64,000 nucleotides of DNA from Miscanthus floridulus (lineage: Eukaryota > Streptophyta > Magnoliopsida > Poales > Poaceae): positions 15,463,100 to 15,527,099 of the forward strand of contig NC_089581.1 in assembly GCF_019320115.1 (NCBI RefSeq), given 5' to 3'. Below the pieces are notes generated by a model. It did not search any database, was not told where the DNA came from, and worked only from the letters and a program-made list of their open reading frames with translations. Below, piece by piece: positions 1 through 12,079 of this stretch (positions are counted from its first letter, which is position 1; every line of letters begins with the position of its first letter). Position numbers and translations under genes: made by a program.

Positions 1-290
1 CATTACCACAAACTAGTTATCAAGCTCTTTAGTGTAGCTAGTTGTGAGAGCTTGTTAGTTTGGTTCGTGTGGCTCTTTAGTTAGCCTTTGAGAGCATACT
101 AACTTAGTATAGTGACATAGCCATTGTGTGGTTAGAAACTATAGAAACTAGAATTGTGGTAGGTGGCTTGCATTTTTAGTAGGCTAGTGCAACACTTGCT
201 TCGCCTCATAATTGTCTAACCGGTTTGTTAAGTGTTGTTGTAGAAATTTTTAATAGGCTATTCACCCCCTCTAGCCATTAGGGACTTTCA
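1..290 (+). mobile_element. 3' tail of a Copia (SIRE-like) LTR
   Basis: The segment ends with the C-rich stretch and CTCTAG motif (about 263-274) and a terminal TTTCA that are typical of the 3' end of SIRE/Maximus-type Copia LTRs in grasses. Homology to the long Tekay LTR (compare 22663 onward) starts immediately after it at 291, so this is an insertion edge. The rest of the element lies left of the window. The five bases after it (291-295, ATTAT) would be the target duplication, but the partner copy is not visible. Lineage is assigned from motif memory only. Confidence 0.5.
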
Positions 291-2088
291 ATTATGCACT
301 GGGGCTTGCCTTGGGTAGGCGTGGTGTCAGCTGAGTCAGTCAGTGGTGGCTTCGGGATCTCCTCCTGCATGAGAATCTCCTCCTCATACTCCTCTATGAT
401 CTCCTCGAACTCATTATCGCCGGTGGTCATGATCTCCGCCAACTCGGTCTCTACATGCATGCGATGATGATGCAACACTTAGCATTCAGGCAACAACAAC
501 TGTTAAACTAAGAATGCGCATACCAAGCTACTAAACTAGCTCTAATGACTAAGATACTAAGCTAACTATCATCTTCATCAAGCAAGGTGTTGAATTCAAC
601 TAACAAACACTTAGTTTTGCAATTTAAGGGTATATCTTTATTTCTATTAATGATTTAATATATGCTGAAATGAAGAGCATTTAACTACCCTAAAGTTTAG
701 TCTATTCTAAGGCTACAAAAATTATAGTGAGCACATAATAATACAATGAAGCCACTAAAAAATTCTAGGACTAAAGCTATCACCAATTACCACAAAAAAT
801 CCTACAATAATTAACTTAATATTATTAAGCATCCTCAAATGATCTAATAGCTCCTAATGTCAGCACGTATAAACATGAACTAAATACACAAACCGATAGA
901 TCACAATTTTAGAAACTTAACAAAATATGTTTCACAATTTTTGGACACCTACATGATTTTATATGATTTACCAAAGCCCTGCTCAAAAATTAAATTAGAA
1001 AACCATTGCTAATTCCTCACAAAAAAGAAAACTAAATCTCCCATGCGGCCACACGTGTGGCCCGCGCGACGCTCGGCACGCGCGCAGCGGCTCGCTGGCG
1101 TGGCCCACGCGAGGCCAGCCCGTGGTGGGGGAATCCCGCGCATGTTGGTGATTTTGCAAAAGAGACCTCGAACTCCTCCCACTTTACAACTAAGTACTAA
1201 CACTATTTTCTCCTCTCTCAGACCTCACTTAACCCCCTGGCTTTTTCATAATTCACCCGCGCGCACCCCAGCGACTCAGGGCATGGCGGCGCGATGGGCG
1301 ATGACACGGCGTGACTGTGCCGGCCACCTGAGGCTCGCGCTGGCCCATCGGTCGGGCGACCTTCAACTATGGTCCAACCGCCTATACCAAGCAGCAACAC
1401 AGGGGCGACGGGATGTACTGGAGCAAGCTGCAGCGACGTGCAGTCGTCCACGACGGCGGCACAGCTACCCCATCGATCCAGAGCACCTAAGAACCTAATT
1501 GGCTAGCAAGGGAGCATCAACCTAGCTGAGGTGATAGTTGGGGTGGAGGATGGTGGAGGAGGTGTGGCCACATACAGCCAAGCCGTGCAGCGGCGCACCA
1601 CGGTGGCACAGTCGCGTTAGTGGCGATGAGGAGGCAGTAGCGGTTCCACTAGCATGCACAAGGTGGAGAGGGAGGCAAGGCAAAACTAGTGGTGCAGGTG
1701 AATTGGCCTAGGAGGGATGGTAGGAGGGTTGCCCTTGTCCATGGCTGGACACGGCCTTATCGGCACGACGGTAGGAAAAACGCCAAATTAGAGCTCAACC
1801 AGGCGACATTCAAGGCGGGGTGGGGTCGGGCAGCAAGAGGACTTGATGGCGGAGACACAAGCACGTGGAATTGAAAGGAGATGACCACTCACTGGTCAAT
1901 TGCGTGGGGCGCGACTCCGACGATGGTAGCAGAGAGAGAGAGAGAGCGGTAGGTGGCACAACATGGCCTCACCTTGGCAGGACGTGCTCGGCGCGACCAG
2001 GAAGGCATGCGTGCAAACACAAAGTACAAGCGCATGCATCCCCAACTGGCCATGGCCTGCACAGTGCAACGCCATGAATGGCAAGGTG
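291..2088 (-). repeat. Tekay-1 3' LTR, left segment
   Basis: This sequence aligns by eye with 22663-23970 of the outer Tekay LTR: same order, same ACATGCATGCGATGATGATG word, the same GC-rich 1-kb block and the same GA-repeat near 1931. It is the 3' LTR of the minus-strand Tekay element whose pol lies at 12.1-16.6 kb. The LTR resumes at 11107 after the Angela insertion. The left part is cut off by the Copia tail at 290. Short open frames in the GC-rich block (1040-2150) occur on both strands and match nothing I recognise, so I treat them as chance. Confidence 0.8.
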
Positions 2089-3335
2089 TGTTGGGAGTAT
2101 GCCCTAGAGATAATCATAGAGATGGTTATATTGCCTTGTATCCATGATATATTATGAGTTCATTGAATTTCCATTAAAGACAACCTGTATCGATTAGCAA
2201 TTATGTGAATTGTTTGTGAAACTCTTTTACTTGTATGGTTATTCTAATGTTGTCCCTGGTCAGAGTTCGTGTGAGGACACACATGAATAATAGATCAACA
2301 CATTATTAGTTGATGACTATGTTTCACAAGTCATAGACATGGAGATGTCAAACTAATAATGTGGGCACATGTATGACATGGGGCTAGACTGACCCAATGT
2401 GAGATGTTGTTATTACCTGTATTCATATTATGTACGTTATGTCCTTAGACCTGAGATTGTTGTATGTATTCAAGATGTGAAACGACCTCTCAGGGACTAT
2501 CAAACGCTACTCTGTAACAGGATAGTTATAAAGGTGGTTTTTTAGGTTTGTCGGGAAACATGCTATGAGACATAGACAATCAAGATGGAATTTGCCCCTC
2601 TCTATATGAGAGAGATATCACTGGATCACTCTAATGATTAGATCAAGAAATGCATGGCCGTGCTTGGGTTAAGTGTTAACCTATGAGTTGGACCAAATAT
2701 CGTGAGGCAGGGGAATAACAAGTATGTGGTTTTGTGGTGGTTTGTCTGATATGATCTTTGCATACGCATAGGAGTTGACATGCCTTGATAGAGGCCGCTA
2801 TCAACTAATGGCTGAGTAGGAGTACTCGGGCCATGTCTATTTTGCGTGAACCCATAGGGTTGCATGCTTAAGGGGCTGGAAGCCTAATTCGGATTGCATC
2901 CAAGTTAGACAAGGCTTAGGGTTACTAATGGGCCTCCAACTCGGGAGCTCATTAGGGACGCCTATAAATAAGTGGGGTGGGCAATGGGGCTAGGTATCCA
3001 TGCCATTTGGCAGCCGCCGCCGCCCATCCTATGCCTGTGCCTGCTGCTCCTCGTGGACCTAGCAGTCCGGAGGCACGACGCTTCCTCCCTGTATGTGTGG
3101 ATACCTCGGAGGTGCTGCATCTGGAGCACAAGGATGAACCACATGAAGGGGACGGATGTACAGACGACCTTACAACTGCATGGCACTACTACGACATGTA
3201 CGACTACATCGAGTCGCTTCCGCTGCACCTACGCATCTAGTGGTAATCCCGTGATCTATAACTAGCAGTAGATCCTGGTTTATGAGGTCGATTTTTTTTT
3301 GTTTTCGGCTAGCATAGCATCCTCATAACCCTATA
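2089..3335 (+). repeat. Angela 5' LTR
   Basis: 1,247 bp. It begins TGTTGGG and ends CCCTATA, where the other two copies end CCCTACA, so the terminal CA has mutated. It matches 8675-9922 throughout; I count roughly 45-50 differences by eye, about 4 %. Confidence 0.92.
2963..2970 (+). promoter_or_regulatory. TATA box of Angela LTR
   Basis: TATAAATA is conserved at the same place in all three LTR copies (2963, 9551 and 10733), about 370 bp before the LTR end. This is the expected start of the retrotransposon transcript (inference). Confidence 0.6.
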
Positions 3336-3336
3336 G

Positions 3337-3348
3337 TGGTATCAGAGC
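3337..3348 (+). other. Angela primer-binding site
   Basis: TGGTATCAGAGC directly follows the 5' LTR. It is the standard plant site complementary to the 3' end of initiator methionine tRNA. The equivalent site after the second LTR (9924 onward) has decayed to TGGTATTAGAGC. Confidence 0.9.
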
Positions 3349-4709
3349 TGGTTACTGCGTTGTTATAGGTTTGGATGAGTGCGTATGGAGATATGCGCGG
3401 TTGTAGATGAGTCTCTGATCATGGTTAGTGATTTTACCGTGTTGGTCTTGTAACGATCTACTCGTACCAGTCGGAATTCCGCCATCCGAGTTAAGTGATA
3501 CATATAAATCCAGTCATGGCAAGATAGAGATCAATCAGATTTATCGAATCGAACATAGGTCAAGTGCCGAGTGCATGTGATGTGCAGCGGTGATAGATTG
3601 GATCTACTACCGGGCACCGGGGTGCAAGAAAAAGTGATGTTCGGTAAAACAGCCATAACTTTTGCATACGACCTCAGATTGAGACGAACTCTATACGAAA
3701 ATTGCAGAGAAAAAAATTTTACATCCGATTCTCACCCCCTTTGGTGGTTTTGCTGAAATTAGATTTGTGAAAAATGGCTGGGAAGATGGTGTTTTCGGTG
3801 TTTTAAGATTATACGTCGGAATCGGTTAACTCTGTTTTGTAGGAATTTATGACTGGTATAGCCCTTATGTGTATGTGATGCATGTATGTAATTAATTCAT
3901 GGCTTGCATGTCATGAGCATGACAATATGGCTAGAGCCACAAAGATATTGTCAATTTGATGTAATGGCCTATGTGCCAAACTGTGATGATCCTATCCGTG
4001 ACTATGTAATTTTCTTCACTACCTTGCGTTAGTGATAGCTAGTCTTGGTGGACTCATCACTGAAGGATGGCATACATGGATCATGGAGATGGAGATCATC
4101 ATGAGGAACAGTTCGATGGAGATGGAGATCCCCAAAGGAACAATGGGCTATACCATGTCATATATGTGTTAATGTCGTTCTTACTATGTTCTACTTTCAC
4201 GTGCGATAATGTTTTTGTCTACATGCGATGGTGAAGTAGAACGATCCCTCGGCAATGTTTAAGTTAAAATTCTTCCCCAAACCTTGCACTGTCATGTGTC
4301 TTGTACAATCGATGGTGGGTCTATGAAATTAGGGTGCCACTGGTTTTCCTTGACTAGACAGGTTCATATCGGATACTTACAGCAGAAGGGTTGGTTACTT
4401 GGACAAGGTCATCCTAATGGTTAGGGACCTTAGAGCATGAGTAGTTGGGCACCAAAGCATAGAGATGCTACCCAACAACAAGAGTCATATGCGATATGAT
4501 TAGCAAAGAGTTGCTTACCAATCTACCATGTCTTCTAGCGGTGATGCTAAAGCTCACTAGTAGACTTGTTAGTTGTGGGTCTTGAATCACTAAGTTTCAA
4601 GAGAGGGATATTGATTTTAGTGGGAGTAGATTCTATTAAAGGTTTAATATTGTTTACTCTGTCTTGGATACATTGTCTTAGTATTTTGCATTACTTTTGT
4701 TGTAGATAA
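3349..4709 (+). other. Angela 5' leader, non-coding
   Basis: 1.36 kb between the primer-binding site and gag. I see no convincing gene. The first ~770 bp are duplicated at 9923-10689. A 61-codon frame at 3571 recurs in that copy only because the DNA is duplicated. Confidence 0.75.
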
Positions 4710-7700
4710 ATGACGCCTAGCCATCAACCATTTACTTTGCGTTCAATTCTTGAGAAAGATAAGTTGAATAGAACAAACTATGCGGATTGGATCCGCAACC
4801 TGAGAATTGTTCTCAGGGCTAAGAAAAAGGAAGAAATTCTAGACACCCCATTACCAGAAGAGTCTGCTGGTAATGCACCTGCTGTAGAGAAAAACACTTA
4901 CAAGAGAGCATGTGATGCTGATCTTGAAGTGAGTTGCCTTATGCTTACTTGTATGGAACCAGATCTGCAGTTGCAGTTTGACAATAACCATGCAGCGCAT
5001 GATATGATCGTGGCACTCAATGATATGTTCTAGACTCAAGCCAGGACTAAAAGGTTCAATGTCTCAAAGGCTTTTGCTGAAACCAAGCTAGCAGAGGGCG
5101 CAACAGTTGGGCCACATGTGATCAAAATGGTTGGTTACACTTAGAGGTTGGAGAAGCTGGGCTTCCCAATTGGCCTTGAATTAGCTACTGATTTTATTCT
5201 CGCGTCTCTTTTGCCCAGCTATTAAAATTTCATCGCGAACTACCATATGCATGGGGCGGAGAAGGGCTTGAATGAATTATGTGGCATGCTTAAAATAGCA
5301 GAGGCTGATATCAAGAAATGTGTTGGCAGTAGCCATGTGATGGCGATCCAAAACATGCCTAAGTTTAAGAAGAAGGGCAATTCTTGGAAGAAGAAAAATG
5401 GCAAGGCTAAAGATGAGATCTCTAAGCCAAACCCACCTGCGCCCAAGGCTGGACCACCTGCTGATGCTGAGTGCTTTCATTGTCATGGGAAAGGTCACTG
5501 GAAGAGGAACTGCAAGCTATACCTAGAATCCATTAAGGATCGCGGCAGTAAAGGTACTCCCGCAGCTTGTACACTTGTTGTTTATGTTACGGACATTTTC
5601 CTTGCTAATTGTTATATTAATTCTTGGGTATTTGATATCGGATCGGTTGCTCATTTTTGTAATACGATGTAGGGAATGATAAGAAGTAGAAGCATGGAAA
5701 AGGGAGAAGTTGATTTCCACGTGGGCAATAATGCAAGAGTTGCTGCGTTGAACGTCGGGACGATGCAACTCCACCTCCCGTCAGGATTTATTATGGAGTT
5801 GAATAATTGTTATTTTGTTCCTAGTTTAAGTCAAAACATTGTGTCACCTTCATGTTTGATGAAGGATGGTTATTCATTTGCGAGTAAAGACAATGGTTGT
5901 GTGATCTCTAAAAATGGTATGTTTGTGGCTTCTGCATCCATTGTGAATGGGTTATTTATTTTAAATCTTGAAGATGCTCCTATCTATAATATAAGTGCTA
6001 AAAGGCCTCGGCTTAATGAGTTAAGTCCTACCTATATGTGGCATTGTTGTTTAGGTCATATAAGTGAGAATCGCATGAAGAGGCTCCATTCTGATGGGCT
6101 TTTAACTTCGTTTGATTTTGAATCATACAAGACATGTGAGGCTTGCCTGCTAGGCAAGATGACCAAGACACCTTTCATAGGTTTTCCTGAGAGGGCAGCA
6201 GACTTGCTGGAACTCATACATACTAATGTGTGCGGACCAATGAGTACGATAGCAAGAGGTGGATTCCAATACTTCATAACCTTCACTGATGACTTTAGTA
6301 GATATGGCTATGTCTACTTAATGAGACATAAGTCTGAGACATTTGAAAAGTTCAAGGAGTTTTAGAGTGAAGTAGAGAATCAACGTGGCAAGAAAATTAA
6401 GGCTTTGCGATCTGATCATGGAGGCGAATATTTGAGCCATGAGTTTAGCAATTATCTAAAGAGTTGCAGAATTGTTCCACAGCTTACGCTGCCTGGAACG
6501 CCTCAGAGAAATGGCATGTTCGAGTGACATAATTGGACTTTGTTGGACATGGTTCGGTCTATGATGAGCCAGTCAGACCTACCATTATCATTTTGGGGAT
6601 ACGCTCTAGAAACAGTCGCTTTCACATTGAATAGGGTACCGTCTAAGTCTGTAGTTAAGACACCACATGAGATGTGGACTGGTAAGAGTCCCAGTTTGTC
6701 TTTTATGAAAATTTGGGGTTGTGAAGTTTATGTCAAATGACTTATGATAGATAAACTAACACCCAAGTCAGACAAATGCTTTTTCATGGGATATCCAAAG
6801 GAAACTTTAGGGTATTACTTCTACAACCGATCAGAGGGCAAAGTGTTTGTTGTTTGAAACGGTGTTTTCTTAGAGAAAGAGTTTCTCAAAAGAGAGAAAA
6901 GTGGGCAGAAGGTGTATCTTAAAGAAGTTCAAGATGAGCCAGTTGGAAAGGACTCTATGAGTGTTGCTAATGTAGCAAAACAAGTTGAGATACCTGTGGC
7001 AATAGAAACACCGCCACAACCATAAAGGTCAGCAAGAATCCATGAGTTGCGTGGGGATTTGTTATTGTTAGACGATGATGAACTTACGACTTATGTGGAA
7101 GCAATGATGGACCTAGATTCCAAGAAATGGCAAAGTGCCATGAGATCCGAGATAGATTCCATAGGAAACAATCAAGTTTGGAACTTGGTTGACCCACCTG
7201 ATGGGGTTAGACCCATAGAGTGCAAATGGATCTATAAAAAGAAAAAGGATATGGATGGAAATGCTCACGTCTATAAAGCTCGACTCGTTGCAAAGGGTTT
7301 TTGGCAAGTTCAAGGAATTGACTACGATGAGACTTTCTCGCTGGTAGTGATGCTTAAATCTATCCGGATCATTCTAGCAATAGCTGCTTATTTCGATTAT
7401 GAGATATGGTAGATGGATGTTAAAACAGCCTTTCTAAATGGAAATTTGGATGAGGACGTGTATATGATATAGCCCGAAGGTTTTGTTGATCCAAACAATG
7501 CTAGAAAAATTTGCAAGCTTCAGAAATCCATTTATGGGTTAAAGCAAGCATCTCGGAGTTGGAACATTCATTTTGATGAAGTGGTCAAAGGGTTTGGCTT
7601 CTGTCAGAATGAAGAAGAACCTTGTGTTTACAAGAAGGAATGTGGGAGCGCTATTGTATTTCTGATCTTGTATGTGGATGACATATTATTGATTAGGAAT

Positions 7701-8654
7701 GACATTCCTATGTTGCAATCCGTAAAGACTTCACTGAATAATATTTTTTCTATGAAGGATTTAGGAGAAGCAGCATACATTTTGGGCATCAAGATCTATA
7801 GAGATAGATCGAAGAGGCTTATAGGATTAAGCCAAGATACGTACATTGACAAGGTGTTGAAACGGTTCAACATGGAACAGTCCAAGAAAGGGTTCTTGCC
7901 TATGTCACATGGTATGCGCTTTAGCGATAAACAGTGTCCTTCGACAGCTAATGAGCGGAAGTGCATGAGTAAGGTTCCATACGCCTCGGAAGTTGGTTCC
8001 ATCATGTACGCCATGATATGTACTCACCCAGATGTCTCATATGCTCTAAGTGTTGCGAGCAGGTACCAAGCTGATCTAGGAGAGAGTCACTGGACACTTG
8101 TTAAAAACATTCTTAAGTACTTGAGAAGGACTAAAGATGTGTTCCTAATCTATGGAGGTGAGGAGGAGCTCGTTCTAAATGGTTACACCGATGCTAGCTT
8201 CCAAACTGACATGGATGATTCATAGTCTCAATTAGGTTTTGTGTTCACAATAGATGGTGGTGTTGTAAGTTGGAAAAGTTCCAAGTAGGAGACGGTGACC
8301 GATTCTACAACAGAGGCCGAGTACATTGCAGCTTCTGGAGCTGCGAAGGAAGGTGTTTGGATGAGGAGGTTCCTCATTGAACTTGGTGTGTTTCCGAATG
8401 CGTCCCGCCCATTGAATCTACATTGTGACAACAATGGGGCAATTGCGCAGGCTAAGGAGCCAAGGAATCACCAAAAGAACAAACATGTACTGCGGAAATT
8501 TCACCTCATTCGAGAGTTCATTAGATGAGATGAGATCAAGATGTGCAAGATACACACAGATTTGAATGTTGCAGATCCTTTGACCAAGGCTCTTCCACAG
8601 CCTAAGCATGAGGCGCACATGAGAGCTATGGGTATTAGATATCTTCGAGATTAA
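4710..8654 (+). pseudogene. Angela Copia gag-pol polyprotein, 14 nonsense codons
   Basis: The polyprotein order is gag, protease, integrase, reverse transcriptase, RNase H. Visible parts are the gag start at 4710, a CCHC zinc knuckle at 5472-5513, the protease site at 5634 (D-I-G-S, so the usual D-T/S-G is changed), the integrase HHCC finger at 6042-6146, an integrase core whose first catalytic Asp reads Asn near 6225, YVDD of reverse transcriptase at 7671-7682, and RNase H near 8185-8430. Every block is in the same frame from 4710 to the terminal TAA at 8652. Premature stops are at 5031, 5142, 5223, 5670, 6363, 6525, 6738, 6855, 7023, 7410, 7470, 8223, 8286 and 8526. The length (about 1,314 codons) is normal for the family. 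The element is dead but not frameshifted. Confidence 0.93.
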
Positions 8655-8660
8655 CTCTAG

Positions 8661-8674
8661 TGCAAGTGGGAGAT
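8661..8674 (+). other. Angela polypurine tract
   Basis: A purine-rich stretch containing AAGTGGGAG directly precedes the second LTR, where plus-strand DNA synthesis is primed in LTR elements. Confidence 0.75.
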
Positions 8675-9922
8675 TGTTGGGAGTATGCCCTAGAGATAAT
8701 CATAGAGATGATTATATTGCCTTGTATCCATGATATATTATGAGTTCATTGAATTTCCATTAAAGACAACCTGTATCGATTAGCAATTATGTGAATTGTT
8801 TGTGAAACTCTTTTACTTGTATGGTTATTCTAATGTTGTCCCTGGTCAGAGTTCGTGTGAGGACACACATCAATAATGGATCAGCACATTATTAGTTGAT
8901 GACTATATTTCACAAGTCATAGACATGGAGATGTCAAACTAATAATGTGGGCACATGTATGACATGGGGCTGGACTGACCCAACGTGAGATGTTGTTATT
9001 ACCTATATTCACATTATGTACGTTATGTCCTTAGACCTGAGATTATTGTATGTATTCAAGATGTGAAATGACCTACTCAGGGACTATCAAACGCTACTCC
9101 GTAACAGGGTAGTTATAAAGGTGGTTTTTCGGGTTTGTCGGGAAACATGCTATGAGACATAGACAATCAAGATGGAATTTGCCCCTCTCTATATGAGAGA
9201 GATATCACTGGATCACTCTAATGATTAGATCAAGAAATACATGACCGTGCTTGGGTCAAGTGTTAACCTATGAGTTGGACCAAATATCGTGAGGCAAGGG
9301 AATAACAAGTATGTGGTTTTGTGGTGGTTCGTCTGATATGATCTTTGCGTACGCATAGGAGTTGACATGCCTTGCTAGAGGCTGCTATCAACTAATGGCC
9401 AAGTAGGAGTACTCGGGCCATGTCTATGTGTGTGTGAACCCATAGGGTCGCACGCTTAAGGGGCTGGAAGCCTAATTCGGATTGGATCCGAGTTAGACAA
9501 GGCTTAGGGTTACTAATGGGCCTCCAACTCGGGAGCACATTAGGGACGCCTATAAATAAGTGGGGTGGGAAACGGGGCTAGGTATCCATGCCATTTGGCA
9601 GCTGCCGCCACCCATCCTACGCCCATGCCTGCTGCTCCTTGCGGACCTAGCAGTCCGGAGGCGCGACGCTTCCTCCCTGTACATGTGGATACCTTGGAGG
9701 TGCTGCATCTAGAGCATAAGGACAAACCGCACTAAGGGGACGGACGTACGGACGACCTTGCAACTGCATGGCACTGCTACGACATGTACGACTACATCAA
9801 GTCGTTTCCGCTGCACCTATGCATCTAGTGGTAATCCCGTGATCTATAACTAGCAGTAGATCCTGGTTTATGAGGTCGATTTTTTTTGTTTTCGGCTAGC
9901 GTAGCATCCTCATAACCCTACA
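8675..9922 (+). repeat. Angela middle LTR (3' LTR of unit 1)
   Basis: 1,248 bp, TGTTGGG to CCCTACA, with TATAAATA at 9551. It serves both as 3' LTR of the full unit and as 5' LTR of the deleted second unit that follows. Confidence 0.92.
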
Positions 9923-10689
9923 GTGGTATTAGAGCCAGTTACTGCATTGTTATAGGTTTGGATGAGTGCGTATGGAGATATGCGCAGTTGTAGATGAGTC
10001 TCTGATCATGGTTCGTGATTTTACCGTATTGGTCTTGAAACGATCTACTCGTACCGGTCGGAATTCCGCCATCCGAGTTAAGTGATACATGTAAATCCAG
10101 TCATGGCAAGATGGAGATCAATTAGATTGATCGAATCAAACATAGGTCAAGTGCCGAGTGCATGTGGTGTGCAGCGGTGATAGATTGGATCTACTGCCGG
10201 GCGTCGGGGTGCAAGAAAAAGTGTTGTTCGGTAAAACAGCCATAACTTTTGCATACGACCTCGGATTGAGACGAACTCTATACGAAAATTGTAGAGAAAA
10301 AAATTTTACATCTGATTCTCACCCCCTTTGGTGGTTTTGCTGAAATTAGATTTGCGAAAAACAGCTAGGAAGATGGTGTTTTCGGCATTTTAAGATTAGA
10401 CGTCGGAATCGGTTAACTCTGTTTTGCAGGAATTTATGACTGGTATAGCCCTTATGTGTTTGTGATGCATGTATGTAATTAATTCATGGCTTGAATGTCG
10501 TGAGCATGACAATATGGCTGGAGCCACAAAGATATTGTCAATTTGATGTAATGCCTGCGTGCCAAACTGTGATGATCCTATCAGTGACTATGTAATTTTC
10601 TTCACTGCCTTGCGTTAGTGATAGCTAGTCTTGGTGGACTCATCACTGAAGGATGGCATACATGGATCATGGAGATGGAGATCATCATG
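9923..10689 (+). repeat. Second copy of the Angela leader, truncated
   Basis: Collinear with 3336-4103, starting at the decayed primer-binding site and stopping in the ATCATCATG word. The corresponding first copy continues into gag, whereas this copy jumps into LTR sequence. Confidence 0.9.
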
Positions 10690-11106
10690 GGTTACTAATG
10701 GGCCTCCAACTCGGGAGCTCATTAGGGATGCCTATAAATAAGTGAGGTGGGCAACGGGGCTAGGTATCCACGCCATTTGGCAGCCGCCGCCACCCATCCT
10801 ATGCCCGTGCCTGCTGCTCCTCGTGGACCTAGCAGTCCGGAGGCGTGATGCTTCCTCCCTATACGTGTGGATACCTCGGTGGTGCTGCATCTGGAGCACA
10901 AGGACAAACCGCACAAAGGGGACGGATGTATGGACGACCTTGCAACTGCACGGCACTGCTACGACGCGTACGACTACATCGAGTCGCTTCCGTTGCACCT
11001 GCATGTCTAGTGGTAATCCCATGATCTATAACTAGCAGTAGATCCTGGTTTATGAGGTTGAATTTTTTTTTGTTTTTGGCTAGCGTAGCATCCTCATAAC
11101 CCTACA
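10690..11106 (+). repeat. Third, 5'-truncated Angela LTR
   Basis: Matches 2920-3335 and the last 417 bp of the middle LTR, including TATAAATA at 10733, and ends CCCTACA against the target-site flank AGGCG. The first ~830 bp of this LTR are missing. Confidence 0.9.
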
Positions 11107-12010
11107 AGGCGACAGCGAGCACGGCCACATGTGCACGATAGTGGTGGCCTCAAACAGGGCCAGCAGCGGCGCAGAGGTGCAGAATGAAGCGCGAACGTGA
11201 TGGTGAGGCGACAGCACTGGCACCGACTGCGTCGCGGCGCGGGGTGGGTCGGCAATGCGGCAGCGCAGTAGGACAGACAGCTACGCCGCACGGCCACGCA
11301 AGCAGCAGCAGTGGCTCCGCACGGTAAAGGCAAGTGGTGACCAGGCCAAAGGCAGCCGTGACCGGCCACGCACGGCAGCGCGCGCATGCGCGAGTGACCA
11401 GCGCGGCGATGGCGTGCGCCCGAGCGTGGTGACCGCGTCCACCCGGCCAACCAACCCAAGAACGTGTCATGCACGTATTTTAAAGCACCTATAACAACTA
11501 AATGATTGCTTCTAGACCTAAACCATCTTCACCATGCTCAAGATGGCATATGAGGCTACCAAGCCGAGCTAAAACATAACACATTTTCTTAACTTGATTT
11601 CGCAAAATAAATTGCCAAACATGGCATTGTCTAGCTGTCTATATACTTAAAAATCTTCTACGTTTATGAGCTGAATTTGATTCCAAGTTGCATTTCTAGG
11701 ATATTAGAAATGTTGGCTAGCAATGTTATTTTCAATAGCAAGGATTTCATTGTCGTCTACAAAGTCCATACTCCAACTTTATTTAAGCGCCACATATATG
11801 TTCTATATTATTTTTGTTCAATAAAAATTAGTTTTAAACCCTACTTGATACATATGAGTTATGGAATAGCTTATCATTTAATATTTTTATTGATCATCTG
11901 AAGTTACAAAAATGTTATTTACACCTTCCATCACATGCATTATCACATAAACATGATGCTCATGACATGGTTTGGTAATTTGTTTAGGGCATAACACCGA
12001 GGGTGTTACA
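11107..12010 (-). repeat. Tekay-1 3' LTR, right segment
   Basis: Continuation of the LTR interrupted at 2088; 11107-11540 matches 23970-24325 of the outer LTR. It ends at 12010 with GGTGTTACA, that is TGTAACACC read on the minus strand, the LTR start. Confidence 0.85.
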
Positions 12011-12024
12011 GCTCTCCCCCCTTA
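12011..12024 (-). other. Tekay-1 polypurine tract
   Basis: On the minus strand TAAGGGGGGAGAGC directly precedes TGTAACACC, the usual polypurine tract and LTR start of grass Tekay/Del elements. Confidence 0.85.
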
Positions 12025-12079
12025 AACAGAATCTCGTTCCAAGATTCATGTGTGTGCCTAGTGTGGGAAAAGGGATAAG

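Larger units (their letters stand above)
2089..11106 (+). mobile_element. Angela-type Copia complex with three LTRs
   Basis: The order is LTR (2089-3335), internal region (3336-8674), LTR (8675-9922), partial leader (9923-10689) and partial LTR (10690-11106). The outer flanks are AGGTG (2084-2088) and AGGCG (11107-11111), a target duplication with one mismatch, so the whole complex occupies one insertion site inside the Tekay LTR. The LTR start TGTTGGGAGTATGCCCTAGA and the gag-pol protein are of the Angela/BARE type (Tork group of Ty1/copia). The second unit has lost the rest of its internal region and the first ~830 bp of its LTR. Confidence 0.9.

Noticed and set aside
1009..2157. Several overlapping open frames on both strands in the left Tekay LTR
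   Set aside because: GC-rich LTR sequence; frames are not conserved in the matching copy at 23160-24230 and resemble no protein family.
2962..3265. Open frames near the Angela LTR end, repeated at 10732-11035
   Set aside because: They lie in LTR DNA that is itself repeated; recurrence follows the DNA duplication and the frames differ in the middle LTR.
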